Below, piece by piece: positions 33,916-45,754 of a DNA stretch of 64,000 nucleotides. Under the pieces are notes generated by a model. That model worked only from the letters and a program-made list of their open reading frames with translations. It was not told where the DNA came from and searched no databases. The DNA is from Budorcas taxicolor (lineage: Eukaryota > Chordata > Mammalia > Artiodactyla > Bovidae). Each line of letters opens with the position of its first letter. The stretch's first letter is position 1. A program made the position numbers and the translations under genes. The stretch covers positions 51,635,067 to 51,699,066 of the forward strand of contig NC_068912.1 of assembly GCF_023091745.1 (NCBI RefSeq). The letters run 5' to 3'.

Positions 33916-34710
33916 GTCATAGACTTTTTGCTTTAGAAAAATGATGGGCTAGATGGGGTTTTGCCCTCCTCCATTCTCTTCTTCAATGCCTAACACTTCC
34001 TGGTGCACTAGCAATCTCAAAGTATTTATAATAAAGGCCTTTTGCTCTAAAAGTATTAACTAAATATTTTTTCAGAGCTAGATGCATTTTAAATTAGGAA
34101 TTCAGATCACACAAAACCTTTAAAATTCTAAAGGAAGTGAGGAATATGTAATGTAGAATTCTAGGTGTTAAGAGCAAAAGTAAAGGAGAAATTTGGGGAC
34201 AGGGCATTGTCCTAGAACTTTAAAAACATACCACACATTCTACATTTAAGTCAGTTTAGAGAATATAATTTTTTGGTCCATTTTTCCATTCCAAGATCAT
34301 AACCCTACGCTAGCAAAAATCTGATTTTCTTTTTACCACCTTAATATCTACCATCTTTTAAAAGCTATTCATTTTTTTAAAGTTTCATCATGTGTTGTTT
34401 CATCTATACTTATTTGGTTCTGTGGGGTTCAAAGGGGAACCGACTATTTTCCCGTAGGTAACTAGCAACTGTGTATTTTTGGCTATAGGTTTTTTCTCCA
34501 GATGAAATATTCTGATCCTTAATTTGTCCTGAATTCATCTGAGCCTGTTACTATGTACATAGGAAAGAGTCCTTTTTCAGTTTCTATGAGCCCTCTTCTC
34601 CTCCTGCCTTCCCCTCACCCAAGCCTTACCAAAGGCTGCCAGGTAACAGGCATTCTAATTCTTTGGTTTCTTTCGAACCTGCTTTACCACCCAGTGTTGC
34701 ATTTTGTCCA

Positions 34711-34828
34711 CAGTTCAGCTCAGTCACTCAGTCATGTCCGACTCTTTGCATCCCCATGGATTGCAGCATGCCAGGCTTCCCTGTCCATCACTATCTCCTG
34801 GAGCTTGCTCAAACTCATGTCCATCAGT
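34711..34828 (-). mobile_element. BovB 3' terminus, minus strand
   Basis: Reversed BovB tail (CAGTTCAGCTCAGTCACTCA through CAAACTCATGTCCATCA), next to an L1 3' end. Confidence 0.85.
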
Positions 34829-34829
34829 A

Positions 34830-35260
34830 GGTACTATAAAAACTGGTTTATGATTGCCAAGGGGGAAAAATAGGGAGAAGGGATAGTCAGGGAGTTTGGG
34901 ATCAATATGTACACACTGCTATACTAATTTAGTCTTTAACAATATTGTGATAGTTGCAGGTGAAAAATGAAGGGACTGTCATACATATACGTGTATTCAT
35001 TCTTCCCTAAGTTCCCCTCCTATCCAGGCTGCCACACAACATTGAGCCACACTGCTATATTTAAAATAGCTAACTAACAAAGTCCTACTGTACAGTGCAG
35101 GGAACTCTGCTCAATGTTATGTGGCAGCCTGGATGGGAGAGGAGTTTGGGGGAGAATGGATGTATGTGTATGTGTAGTTGAGTCCCTTTGCTGTCCACCT
35201 GAAGCTATCACAACATTGTTAACTGGCTATATTACAATATAAAATAAAAAGTTAAAAACT
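34830..35260 (+). mobile_element. L1 3' UTR pieces containing an inverted repeat
   Basis: L1 tail wording (ACTGGTTTATGATTGCCAAG, CTGTACAGTGCAGGGAACTC, CTATATTACAATATAAAATA). Arms at 34998-35047 and 35109-35158 are reverse complements at roughly 85 percent by eye, so two copies of the same L1 segment face each other. Confidence 0.75.
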
Positions 35261-35523
35261 GTTTTGCAACTGACTGTTTCAAAAATTTGAAACACTATAT
35301 GATACTTGTTTTAATTCTCAAAAATAAATACATTTAGGATAACAATATGCATGTTTCTTTAAAACAGAAGGAATATCATTCTTGTGACGGAGGAACACTT
35401 AGGAGTAATAACTCTAGGCCAGCACTTGATCATAGCATGGGGTCTATTAAAAATCACTACAAGAAAATGACACTATGGTAAGCCAAATCTTTAGTGCAAA
35501 GAAAAAGTTATTGTTAAGTTTAC

Positions 35524-35609
35524 CAGAATTCTGGAAATCCATGAAGCAGCAGCATAAGTGGTTTGCCTCTTTCTCCAGTAGCAACATAATGAAATCTTAA
35601 CCCCGAATC
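35524..35609 (-). CDS. EPHX4: EPHX4 coding exon 2 (oxyanion-hole HGFP)
   Basis: Residues 78-106 (86 nt), reading DSGLRFHYVATGERGKPL and then the HGFP motif at 100-103, which forms the oxyanion hole in alpha/beta-hydrolases. The acceptor is CTGCAG|GAT and the donor TG|GTAAAC, splitting the codon of W106. It is too short and too interrupted to stand out as an ORF and was found by translating the reverse strand and matching the hydrolase fold's beta-strand plus HGFP signature. Confidence 0.95.
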
Positions 35610-36370
35610 CTGCAGTAGGAAATAGAGTGCATGAGATTCCAGTGACGCTTTGTGTTGACTATAAAAGTACAATTTCCATTCCATTAAAAAATTTCACGCA
35701 TTATTTTTAATATCAAGAGATAAAATAAGTATTATTAATTTTCAGAAAGAAAAAATAACCACTGTTTATCAGCGGGGTAAATTAACAGATTCGCTTTTGT
35801 TGACATTATCTTCTATTTACAGCGTCAATTTATCTATATTATGAGCTTCTGAAACAGTCATAATTTTCTTAGTGATGTGTCACACTTCATCTCACTCAAA
35901 TTCTGCAGGGCAAGTAAATAATTCTGATCTGCATTTATATTCCTGCCATTATTTACCTCCTAGTCATATACTTTTCTCAGCTTGCCCGTCAAGAGCTGTG
36001 CCATCAGTTATATAATTCACACCTCCTTTCCTTATTTTTAGTTCTCTCCCTCCCACATTATTTTCAGTTGAGAGTTGCATGCACAGTTCCCCTGGCTGCC
36101 TGCTCCTCATGTCATGTCAGTGTATGTCTAACAGCCAAATGCTCTGAGTGCTCAAACCTTTGCTCTGCATATGGGAGACAAGATTGCCCAAGGGAAACAA
36201 AAATCACAGAAATGAGACAGAAATATAGCAAATACAAAGCAAATAGAAGAAAGGAAAGTGGGGCAAGAAAGAAACACAAAAACTCAGAAGGAAGTAAGGT
36301 AAAAAAACAAGAACCAAAACCCAGAGACTGACCGGGTTTTACATCAGATAACCCAAGTAATTGGGTTTCC
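35610..36370. other. EPHX4 intron 1, nothing recognised
   Basis: No coding or RNA feature. 36550-36760 and 36895-37540 are also unassigned intron. Confidence 0.5.
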
Positions 36371-36374
36371 AGAC

Positions 36375-36545
36375 ATGAAAAAAATCTTAAAGCTCATCTT
36401 GTTCAACCCTATCATTTTTGCAGTGTTAGAAACTGAGGTCCAAAGATGTTACTACAGGTCATTAAGATGGTTGGGAGCAGGACTGTGGCTAGAACCTCCA
36501 TCTTGTCCTACTGCCCAGGACAATGCTCTTTCTATTCCTTGGTTC
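36375..36545 (+). repeat. MIR SINE
   Basis: AAACTGAGGTCCAAAGATGT and AGGACTGTGGCTAGAACCTC fit MIR. Confidence 0.7.
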
Positions 36546-36764
36546 TAGGTCTCTGGGGAAACTCTTTAAGTGGCCAAAGTCAGAAGAGAGTCATTGTGAT
36601 GAATTCCGAATGATTCTCAAACTGATTTTCCCCCTCAGGTAGGATGAACATAACAACTCTGACTTCTACCCTCTACTGCAGAATGCCTTCCTGGAAGTTC
36701 AATAACTTCTTTTATTGGTGGTGAGTCTTGGAAGATGAAAGGCTGTAGGAACTTGACTGGATTT

Positions 36765-36890
36765 AGTGAATAAATATTTCATTTCATTTTACTATGTACC
36801 AGGCACTGTTATAAGATTTTTGGTTTTAGCTTATTTGTTTTTTACAAATATTGACTCATTTAATTCTCATGTCAACTGCAGGGTAAAAAG
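36765..36890 (+). repeat. MIR/L2-like fragment
   Basis: ACTATGTACCAGGCACTGTT and GACTCATTTAATTCTCATG. Confidence 0.7.
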
Positions 36891-37539
36891 GACATGCACT
36901 TCTGTGGTCTGAGCTGCAGGGCAATCTAGCTCTTAACAGGAACCCCAGACCTGGTGACAAAACTATCCCTTCATGGAGGCTATTTTTGAAAGGCCAGTGA
37001 GTCAGACTTGTAGGGTGCATCACAAAAAGCCATCTCCCTTCACCACCTGGAGCCTCAGGAAATAGAATAATCGTGGGCTGTAAGAGAGCTTGGGACAAGC
37101 ATGGGCAATTAATGAGTCTGCATGAATAGTTGACGTTTCCTTTTTGTGCCATTCCTTTGGTCTCTGGCATCATAGCGCTGCTTCCTTCTCCACAAACATG
37201 CACCATTTATTTATTGTTTGATGTTGCTTAGGTCATCTGTGAATGCTCCATTCTGCTGATCTGAATAAGCTCCTGATTTGCAATGACTTATTCTATTTAC
37301 TGTTCCAATCTCTAAAATTTGGGCAAGGACCGTCTCCTGAGACAGTAGGGCGCCACCAGAAACAATTCCCTACAGCTTATCTGAGCTCTAAAGGGCAAAA
37401 AGGTGACAGACGACCGCTTCCCCTTGCAGTTGGAGAAGGTTGTTGCGGTGGAGGAGTAGGGGACAGTAATAACAGGACCCAGATTATTAGACTCTCTCTC
37501 ACACACACACGCAAGGACCATAACGACACACACAACCCC

Positions 37540-38270
37540 CTGACCCTCTCCCGTGGCACCTCGCCCCTCTAGCATCCCCCGGGCATCTCCGTCCCTGCAG
37601 CGCGCCCTACTAGCCGCGAGAACACTAGGGCACGCTGGGCTGGGCGTCATGCAGGGATCTGCCTCTGCTCTCACGGCCGTCACGTTCCCTCGCGATAGCG
37701 CCGGGCCCGCGCCCGCCTTCACCTTGATCCGCACGTAGCAGTGGGTACCCAGAGAGGGGTCGTTCAAGCACGCGGGGGGGTGTTCCCGAGCGACCCGCCG
37801 GAAGGTCTGCGTGGGTCCCTTGCAGATGCTCCACAAAAGTTTGAGCAGGTAGATGGAGGCGCAGAGCCCACAGTAGAAGTAGACCAGGCACCAGAAGAGC
37901 AGGGACCGGATCGTGACCATCAGGCGGGGCAGGCAGTCCCGCAGCTTCGCCATCGGGCGGCGGCAGCGGCGCGGCCAGCAACGCAACGCGACGCTTCTGA
38001 GGCACGGGCAGCAGCGGCGCGCACTCTGGAGTCTGAGCGAGACTGCGAGCGCGGCGGTGCGTCAGACCCGCCAGCCGGTCCGCGGTCGCCTGCCCCGCGC
38101 ACGCCTCCCCGCGGGTCCGCGTGCTGCAGCGCCCGGCTCGGGTCCGTTGTCACAGCCCCGGGCTACCACCCTCACGGTGAGCGCTCGGGACGGCCGCGCC
38201 CAGCCCCGGAGCGGCGCACCGCGGACCCCAAGCGCTGCGAGGGCCGCACCGGATAGGCAAGGGTGGAGAG
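37540..38270 (-). promoter_or_regulatory. EPHX4: CpG island with EPHX4 promoter and 5' UTR
   Basis: This stretch is GC-rich with many CpG dinucleotides, in contrast to the AT-rich surroundings. It covers coding exon 1 and the region upstream of the ATG, with several GC-box-like stretches between 37.95 and 38.2 kb. No TATA box is evident just upstream of the ATG, consistent with a dispersed CpG-island promoter. Several long open frames on both strands across it are explained by the lack of stop codons in GC-rich DNA. The exact transcription start cannot be placed. Confidence 0.8.
37723..37953 (-). CDS. EPHX4: EPHX4 coding exon 1 (start codon, membrane anchor)
   Basis: Encodes residues 1-77, starting MAKLRDCLPR and ending in CYVRIK. 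The ATG at 37953-37951 has G at +4, lies in a CpG island and gives the family's N-terminus. The open frame continues upstream, but with no ATG that improves the fit. Residues about 10-42 are strongly hydrophobic with Trp, Phe and Tyr and no cleavage site, so a signal-anchor is likely. The exon ends in phase 0 at CAAG|GTGAAG. The frame stays open into intron 1, so the apparent longer protein there is read-through of intron sequence. Confidence 0.96.
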
Positions 38271-39800
38271 CCGACCTTCCTCCGCGAGGAGTAAAGCCCC
38301 ATTTCAAAACAGATAACTGTGGGGGAAATGAAGGTGAGACTTTCCCAATCCATCCTAGATACTGTGGGAGGAAGAGCCATTCATTTTGACCAATGTTCAT
38401 ATCCTCTTCTTGCTCACCCCCCCGCCCCGCCCCAATTTAAGGCCTTCTTTCTGGATCGTGGAATTATGGGGCGCATGGGGGAGGGGGAGCAGTAAACGAT
38501 TTTCATACCACCCGAAAGGCATTTCTTTATTCATTCCCAAAGCTCATCTGAAGGTGTTGCTATTCTCCAAGTAGGTTCTGAGTCGTTATCTGACCAGCTA
38601 GGTGTCTGGTTATAAATTCAAGCCTCTGGCAATCCCTGGTCTTTTTTCTGTCCCTCTGGTTTTTTCCTTTACAAGAAGATTGTGTAAATAGAATCATGTA
38701 GTATTCAACTTCTAGCTTCTGGCTTCTTTCTTTTAGCATGATCTATCTGAGACTCAACTATACTGTTACATATATTGTTTTATTATTATTATTCGTCTTT
38801 TGTTAGATGGATGTACCATACTTGCTTATGGAACAGTTCACAGTTGACGTATATTTGAGTTTTTTCCCAGTTTTTGGTGGTTATGAATAAAGTCACTGAT
38901 GTAAAGTTTTTGGTGGGAAGATGTAAGTTTTCGTTTCACTTGGGTTAACACTTGGAAGTGGGATTGCTGGGTCAGGTAGGTATGCATTTAACTTTATAGG
39001 AAACTATCCAACTGGTTTCCAGAGTGGCTGCAAGTTTAATTCACACCAGCAATGTGTGAGAGTTATTGTTAGGTCCTATTCTTGAGAGCACTTAATAGTG
39101 TTAAAAAAAAAATTCCTGATTTTAGCCATTCTAAGAGTTGTGTAATGTAGTATCTCACTGAAATTTTTATTCACATTTCCCCAATAATAATAATGTTGGG
39201 AATCTTTATATACTTGTGTGCCACTTGAATATATTATTCTTATCAAAGCAGCTGTCCAAATCTTTTACTGACTTTTTGGAAAAGTGAGTTGCTTATTTTC
39301 TTACTGAGTTTGAAAGTTCCTAATGTATTTTGGATACAAATGCTTTATCATACATCATGTGATTTGCAAATATTTTCCTAGTCTATCTTTTCATTTTTAA
39401 GGACTTCTGAAGAGCACAGTTTCTTAAGTTTGATTTTATCCAGTTTGTCACTTTTCTTTTATATGTAGTAGTTTTGGTCTTGCATGTGAGAAATCTCTAC
39501 CTAAGTTAAGGTCAGCAAGTGCCCCCCAACCTGTGTTTCCTTCTAAAAAATTTATTTTATGTTTTGTATTTAGGTCTATAATTCATTTTGAGTTAATTTT
39601 TGCATAAGATGCAAAGTATGGGTTGACATTGATGTTTCCCATGTAGATATCCAGTTATTTTGGTATCATTTGTTGAAAAGAATATTCTTCATCTATTAAA
39701 TTGCCTTTGCACCTCTGTTGAAAATCACTTTATATGTGGGACTATATTTGAACCCTCTAGTCTGTTTCATTGATCTATATGTCTATATTTTCTGCAGTAT

Positions 39801-40151
39801 CAGTCAGTTCAGTTCAGTCGCTCAGTCGTGTCCTACTCTTTGCGACCCCATGAATTGCAGCATGCCAGGCCTCCCTGTTCATCACCATCTCCCGGAGTCC
39901 ACTCAGACTCATGTCCATCGAGTCAGTGATGCCATCCAGCCATCTCATCCTCGGTTGTCCCCTTCTCCTCCTGCCCCCAATCCCTCCCAGCATCAGAGTC
40001 TTTTCCAGTGAGTCAACTCTTCGCATGAGGTGGCCAAAGTACTGGAGTTTCAGCTTTGGCTTCATTCCTTCCAGAGAAATCCCAGGGTTGATCTCCTTCA
40101 GAATGGACTGGTTGGATCTCCTTGCAGGCCAAGGGACTCTCAAGAGTCTTC
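39801..40151 (-). mobile_element. BovB LINE 3' fragment with clear target-site duplication
   Basis: A 5'-truncated minus-strand BovB 3' end of about 350 bp lies between two copies of TTCTGCAGTAT (39790-39800 and 40152-40162). The host sequence is L1, so this is a younger insertion into an old one. Confidence 0.93.
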
Positions 40152-40497
40152 TTCTGCAGTATACACTTGCCTTTTTTGTGGCTGTGCGATGAGCCATGCA
40201 GGGTTTTAGTAACCTGGTCTGTGCTTCCTGCATTGGGGGACAGGTATGATTGTCAGGGAAATCCCAATATGCACTTGTCAAAAGTAGTAAAGTAATATAG
40301 TAAGTCTACGACTCATGTGGTATGAGTCCTTCAGCTTTGTTCTTCTTTATCAAAATTGTTTTGGCTAGTTACTTTTCCATACAGATTTTAGTATTAGCTT
40401 GTCAATTTTGACAAAAATTGTTGATTGGAATCCATTGAATCTGTTAATCAATTTTGAGAGAACTAATATTTTAACAATATTGAGTTATTCAGAACAT

Positions 40498-40580
40498 TGT
40501 TGTTCAGTTGCTAAGTCATATCCTACTCTTTGCAACCTCAGGGACTGCAGCTCGCCAGGATTCCCATGTACATACATCTC
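40498..40580 (-). mobile_element. BovB/Bov-A terminal fragment, minus strand
   Basis: Short piece (TGTTGTTCAGTTGCTAAGTC through GACTGCAGCTCGCCAGG) inside the L1 block. It is too short to assign to BovB or a SINE. Confidence 0.65.
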
Positions 40581-41029
40581 TCCAGTTATTTAGAATCTTC
40601 TTTGATTGATTTTATCAGTGTTTCATAGTTTTAAACATACAGATACTGGATGTATTTTGTAAGATTTATAGCTAAGTATTTCTTTTTAAAAATATATTAT
40701 TATAAATGTTATTTTTTCAATTCTAGGTACTTACATGATTTTTTTTTTTTTTTGTCTTAGATCCTGGACCTTGCTAAATTTACTTTTTAGTGCTGGTAGC
40801 TTTTTGAAAAATTCTTTGGGATGTTCTATATAGATCATCATGTCATTTGTGAATAGAGACAGTTTTTATTTCTTCCTTTCCAATATGTTTGCCTTTTATT
40901 TTTCTTCACTTATTACACTAACTAGGACCTCCAATACAATACTGAGTAGAAATAGTTAATTTTTACTTTGTTCTCAGTCATAAGGGGAAATCAGTTATGT
41001 ACTATTAAGCATACTATTAGCTTAAGTTG

Positions 41030-41146
41030 TTTTTTTTTCCCATGCTGCACAGTTTTGGGGATCTTAGTACTGGAACCAGGGATTGAACCTGCACGCTTGG
41101 CAGTGAAAGCGGGGAGTCCTAACCACTGGACCACCAGCGAATTCCC
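41030..41146 (-). mobile_element. CHR-type SINE fragment, minus
   Basis: GGGGATCTTAGTACTGGAAC through GGACCACCAGCGAATTCCCT, with T-rich flanks. Confidence 0.87.
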
Positions 41147-42286
41147 TGAAGATTTTTTTTTTAAGATGCTATTTATCATATTGAGGAAGTTCCTTTTTAT
41201 ATCTAGTTTCTGAGAGGTTTTCTTCTTTTTCTTCTCCCCACAATGGGGGTTGAATTTTGTAAAAGGTTTTTCTGTTTCTCTGGAGATAATCATAATTTTT
41301 CCTTTTTAATCTACTGATGTGATTATCTATAAATTTTTTGTGTTGGACCAGTCATTCATTCCCAGGATAAATCCCAGTTGATCATGAAATAGTGTATTTT
41401 TACTATATTGCTGAAATCAGCTTGCTAATATTTGGTTGATGATTTTTGCATCTATATTTTTCTTATATTATGGAATAATGTGTATAAAATTGGTATTATT
41501 TGTTCCTTAAATGTTTGGTAGAATTCTGCAAAAAAGCATGTAGGCCTAGAGTTGTTATTATTGTTTAAATTCTTCTTTAAAGGGTTTAAAATACAATTCA
41601 ATTTACTTAATACTTATAGAACTATTCATACGATCTATTTCCTCTTTGACAGTTTGTATTTTTTAAGAGTTTTATGCATTTCTTGTAAGTTGTTGAATCT
41701 CTGGCCATAGAGTTCTTCATAATATGTCCTTGTTATTTCTTGAATGTCTGCAGATCTGTGTGTGTGTGTGTATCTGTAATATTCTCTTTCACACTTGACA
41801 TTTGCAATTTGCATCTTCTCATTTTTATATGGGAGGTCTGGATAGAGGGCTTATCAATTTTATTGTCTTTTTTAAAAAAAGAAACAGCCTTTGGTTTCCT
41901 TGATTTCTCTCTCTCTCTCTTTTTTTTTTTTTGCTTAAGATTTCATTTAAATGTAAATGTAAATGATTTCTCCTCTTCCTATTCTTTCTTCTGCTTTAGA
42001 TTTGATTTTTCTAGTTTCTTAAAGTAGAAACTTCAGTAACTGGTTTGAGATTTTTCTTCTGTTTTAACATAAACACTGAGTGGTAAAAATATTCTCCTCT
42101 AAATGCCACTTTCACTGCATCCCATAAATTTTAATGTGTTGCATTTTAACTTTCATACAATTCAAAATACTTTCTAATTATTCTTGTGATTTTTCTCTTT
42201 TAAGATGGGTTATTTAGAAAAGCTTAATTTCCAAATATTTTGCAGATATCTTTTTAGTATTAATTTCTACTTTAAATCTGGTGGGA

Positions 42287-42418
42287 TGCATTGGAGAAGG
42301 AAATGACAACCCACTCCAGTGTTCTTGCCTGGAGAATCCCAGGGATGGGAGAGCCTGGTGGGCTGCCATCTATGGGGTCGCACAGAGTCGGACACAACTG
42401 AAGCAACTTAGCAGCAGC
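42287..42418 (+). mobile_element. Bov-A2 SINE (one monomer), plus
   Basis: GCATTGGAGAAGGAAATGAC through GAAGCAACTTAGCAGCAGCA. Confidence 0.92.
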
Positions 42419-42774
42419 AGCTTATGAACTACCTATTCATGTAAATTTGTCAAGGTTTGCTTTATCCCTCTAAATATAGTCTATTTGGTGAATGTTCCAA
42501 CTGCATTTGAAAAGTGTATTCTGCTGTTTTTAGTGAGAGTGTAACATTAATGTCAGTTAAAGATGGTTAGCAGTGTTGTTCAGGACCATTAGATCTTTAC
42601 TGACTTTCTGCCTACTGTTCTATCAAATGCTGAGAGAAGAATGGTGAAATCTGTCTGTAATGGTGGATTTGCCCATTTCTCTTCTGTCAGTGCTACCAGT
42701 TTTGCTTTAGCCAGTTATCTTTTGGAGCATTTATAAACAATAAAAATGAATTTAATAATTACTTTCATTGAAGG

Positions 42775-42946
42775 GAAAAGAAGAAGGGGGCAGCAGAGGA
42801 TGAGAGATGGTTAGATGGCATCACTGACTCAATGGACTAAAATTGAGCAAACTCTGGGAGGTAGTGGAGTACAGAGGAGCCTGGCATGCTACAGTCCATG
42901 GGGCCACAGAGTCAGACATGGGTTAGTGACTGAACAACAACAAATG
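42775..42946 (+). mobile_element. BovB LINE 3' end, plus strand, diverged
   Basis: Short diverged BovB terminus (GGCAGCAGAGGATGAGAGAT through GTGACTGAACAACAACAA). Confidence 0.8.
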
Positions 42947-43449
42947 CCATATCTGGTGTTCTTCATTCATTGTACAGATACAGGTGAGACCTCTAGAATC
43001 ACATCCCTTTTACCAGAAGAACCTTCTTTAACATTTGTTGTAGTGAAGGTCTGCTGGCAGTAAATTCTTTCACTTTTTGTTTGCTTGAAAAAGTATTTCT
43101 CTTTCAATTTTGATAACATTTCCAATAGATATAGAATTCTAGTTGACAGGGTTTTGTTTTAGAACTTTAAAGACGTTACTCCACTCATGATTTTTATAAT
43201 TTCTGATGAAATTTGTAAGTTTGCTGTATTCTTTTCTTCTTTCCTCTCTATTGTGTTATTTTTCCTTTGGGTGCCTCAAGATTTTTTCAGCAGTTTAAAT
43301 ATGATATATCTAGTGTTGTTGTTGTTTTTTTAATCTTATTTAGCATTCTCTGAGCTTCTTGAATTTGTGCTTTTGAGCCTGTCATTATGTTAGACAATAG
43401 AAAATACATTAACATATTGGTCTTTGCCTTTGGTTCCTGACAGATAGAT

Positions 43450-44275
43450 CCTGAAACCCTTGTAATTTTCTAAGTGATAAGAGCACTAAGAGCATGTGTT
43501 AGTCTAATATTTGGTTTCTGACTCATATCTGACACAGGGCTCTTAAAACCCTTGTAAACTTCTAGTGATAAGAGCCCCAGGAGGATCTTTTGTTTTAATG
43601 AGGACATTCTGAGTGGGCTCCGGAATGGCTCCAGGTGGGGGCTGGTCACCAGAAAGATCAAAATGTGATTAAAAGCTTGGAATTTTCAGCTCTACCTCCC
43701 TCCTCCAAAGGGGAAAGAGACTGGAAATGGAGCTAATAACTGATCGTGCCTCTGTGATGAAGGCGTTTGGGGAACTTCCAGGTTGGTGAACATATCTCCG
43801 TACAGGAAGGTGATGCACCTCCAATTCCATAGGGACAGAAACTACTGTGCTTGGGGCCCTGCCAGACCTTGCCCTGTGTGTCTCATCATCTGGTTCTTCA
43901 TTTGTGTCCTTTACTATAGCCTTTAGTAGACTGGTAAACATAAATGTGTCCTTGAGTTCTGTAGCTGCTCTAGCAAATATCTGAATCCATGGGAATCTGA
44001 TTTGTCTACCTCAGACAAGCTGTGGGTAATGTAGGGATCTGCTACTTATGATTGGCATCTGAAATGTGTATCAGTCTTGTGGGACTGAGCCATGGGATCT
44101 GATACTATCTCCAGGTGGATATCAATACATTAAGAATTGAGTTAAATTGTAGGACACCTAGATGAGGTCACAGAGAATTGTTCATTTGTAGGGAATCCCA
44201 CACACATTTGGTGATTAGACACACAGCAGGAAGAGCTGAGGGTTTTTCCCTACTAAAGAGAAGGAAAAACTAGTT
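43450..44275 (-). repeat. Unassigned old repeat block, LTR- or L1-5'-like
   Basis: Phrases such as CAGACCTTGCCCTGTGTGTC, GATCTGATACTATCTCCAGG and TTAAATTGTAGGACACCTAG belong to an interspersed repeat I recognise but cannot name with certainty. 43455-43590 contains a diverged tandem copy (ACCCTTGTAA ... AGTGATAAGAG twice). Orientation is not certain. Confidence 0.4.
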
Positions 44276-44279
44276 TTTC

Positions 44280-45640
44280 TTTTTTCTCAATACAAATTAA
44301 TTTTAGAGAATTCTCAGCTGATGTCCCTTCAAATATTTCTCCATTCCCATTCTCTCGTCTCTTTCTGAGATTCCATTTAGACATATGTTAGACTTTAATA
44401 TTGCCCGACAGCTTTTGGATATTCTGTTGTGTTGGTCCTACCATGCACCACTTTTTTAGGTTCTTTGCTTTTTTGTTTGAGTAATTTCTTTTAATCTAAA
44501 CTCAGCTTCACTGATTCTTTCCTTGGCTGTGTTGATTCTATTGATGAGGCCTTCAAAGTCATTCCTCATAACTATTACCATGTTTTTTATTTTCTAGCAC
44601 TTGTGTTTTCTTTTTCCTATAATTTCTATTGAAATTACCTATCTGATCACACATTGTCTGTTTTTCCTCTACAGCTTGTAATAATCAGTCATTTAAAATT
44701 TTCTGAGTCAACTGTGTGTCATCTGTAAGTCTGATTCTGTTGATTGCTTTGTCTCTTAACAGTAGGATTTTTTTTTTCCTTGCTTCTTTTTAATGCCTCA
44801 TAATTTTTTGTTGAAAGACATTTTGTATAAAGCAAGAGACAAAAGTATATATATATTTAAGCTTGGAAATGGACAGTTTTTTCTTTTGCTAGCCTTAACT
44901 GTGGAGGTGAAATCAATCTAGGCAGAAGTTGAGCTGGAATTGAATTTTATTGTTGCTACAGTTATCCTAAGCACACCGCAGATTTTTAATAGTCTCTGGT
45001 GCTACCATGAGGATAGATCTTGGTTTGCCAGTGATTTTTTTCTCGACAGCTGCTACATGCTTGCCTTTAAGTCTTTATGCTTAGTGTTATACTCTATGCT
45101 CTTGCACCTCTGATTGCAGTAGACTGCTTTTACTTGTTACTGAATGCATTTTATCCTAATGGTAAGAAGTGCAGGGAAGTGAGGAGCATTCTCTGCTGTC
45201 CTATAATTAAGCCATGTCAGCAGGTACTATGTCTTTGGATATCAGTGATGCCTTCTCAATGATCCTTCCCTGCCCTCAGTGATAGGATCTCTCTAATGGT
45301 CTGAACCCACAATGGAGTTCCTGCACATCTCCCAAGATTTCAAGTTTTAATTCTATTTCCTTTCCACCAGTTGCAGGGGGTCTTCATATATGCCCTAAAA
45401 TTGTTAAGAGTTTGCTAGTCTTCCTCCAGAAGCTTAAGCTTTATAATTTTTAGGGAAAATGGGGGAAAAGGTTCTGGGCAGTCTTTGTGCTTTTCCTGCA
45501 TCTGCTGCTCTGCTCTTCTAGGCCTGCATCAAGAGGATGGCTTACTCAGAACCCTCATCCTGTCCTGTCCCCTCCTAAATCTTTTCTGTAAGTACTGAGG
45601 AGGTCTGTGGAGAAGAGCCTGAAAGTGATTACAAATTTCT
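44280..45640 (-). mobile_element. Ancient L1 5' region, minus
   Basis: Reversed L1-like order: TTCTCTCGTCTCTTTCTGAG, TTCACTGATTCTTTCCTTGG, AATGCCTCATAATTTTTTGT. It probably continues the 38.7-43.4 kb element upstream. Confidence 0.65.
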
Positions 45641-45754
45641 GTTGTGCTCCCAAAGGTTTTATATTCTCAAGCTAGCACACACCCAGACTTTAGCAATTTG
45701 TTACAACTTTCAGATGATCTGTTATTGTTGTTGCCAGGTTATGTAGCATTTGGT

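Larger units (their letters stand above)
2807..37953 (-). other. EPHX4: EPHX4 gene, complete coding span (7 exons)
   Basis: Epoxide hydrolase 4 belongs to the alpha/beta-hydrolase epoxide hydrolase family; by family knowledge it is membrane-anchored, and its physiological substrate is poorly defined. I traced seven exons on the minus strand: 37953-37723, 35609-35524, 27966-27809, 26196-26068, 22178-22075, 16560-16412, 3038-2807. All internal junctions are AG/GT and phases agree throughout. The sum is 1089 nt, i.e. 362 residues plus stop, equal to the human protein length as I recall it. Visible functional residues: HGFP oxyanion motif (100-103), nucleophile D169 in GHDWGG, Y281, acid D307 and H336 in SHW. 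Intron sizes are about 2.1, 7.6, 1.6, 3.9, 5.5 and 13.4 kb. The next gene upstream on the same strand is BRDT, matching known mammalian order. No frameshift or premature stop is seen. Confidence 0.97.
38690..43440 (-). mobile_element. Ancient L1, 3' end through ORF2, minus, heavily interrupted
   Basis: The plus strand is reversed L1 throughout, colinear for over 4 kb once insertions are removed (for example GTGGGATTGCTGGGTCAGGT, AATTCATTTTGAGTTAATTT, CACTGCATCCCATAAATTTT, TCTGCTGGCAGTAAATTC). All frames are decayed. It holds a BovB (39801-40151), a CHR SINE, a Bov-A2 and a further BovB end. It fills most of the EPHX4-BRDT interval. Confidence 0.85.

Noticed and set aside
37312..37722. Extension of EPHX4 exon 1 frame to 224 codons
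   Set aside because: It is intron read-through after the consensus CAAG|GTGAAG donor; exon 2 continues the protein in phase.
37741..38389. Long plus-strand frames (171 and 158 codons) and minus-strand frames across the CpG island
   Set aside because: They overlap in several frames, are rich in Arg, Ala and Pro as expected from GC-rich DNA without stops, and have no recognisable domain. Only EPHX4 exon 1 is supported there.
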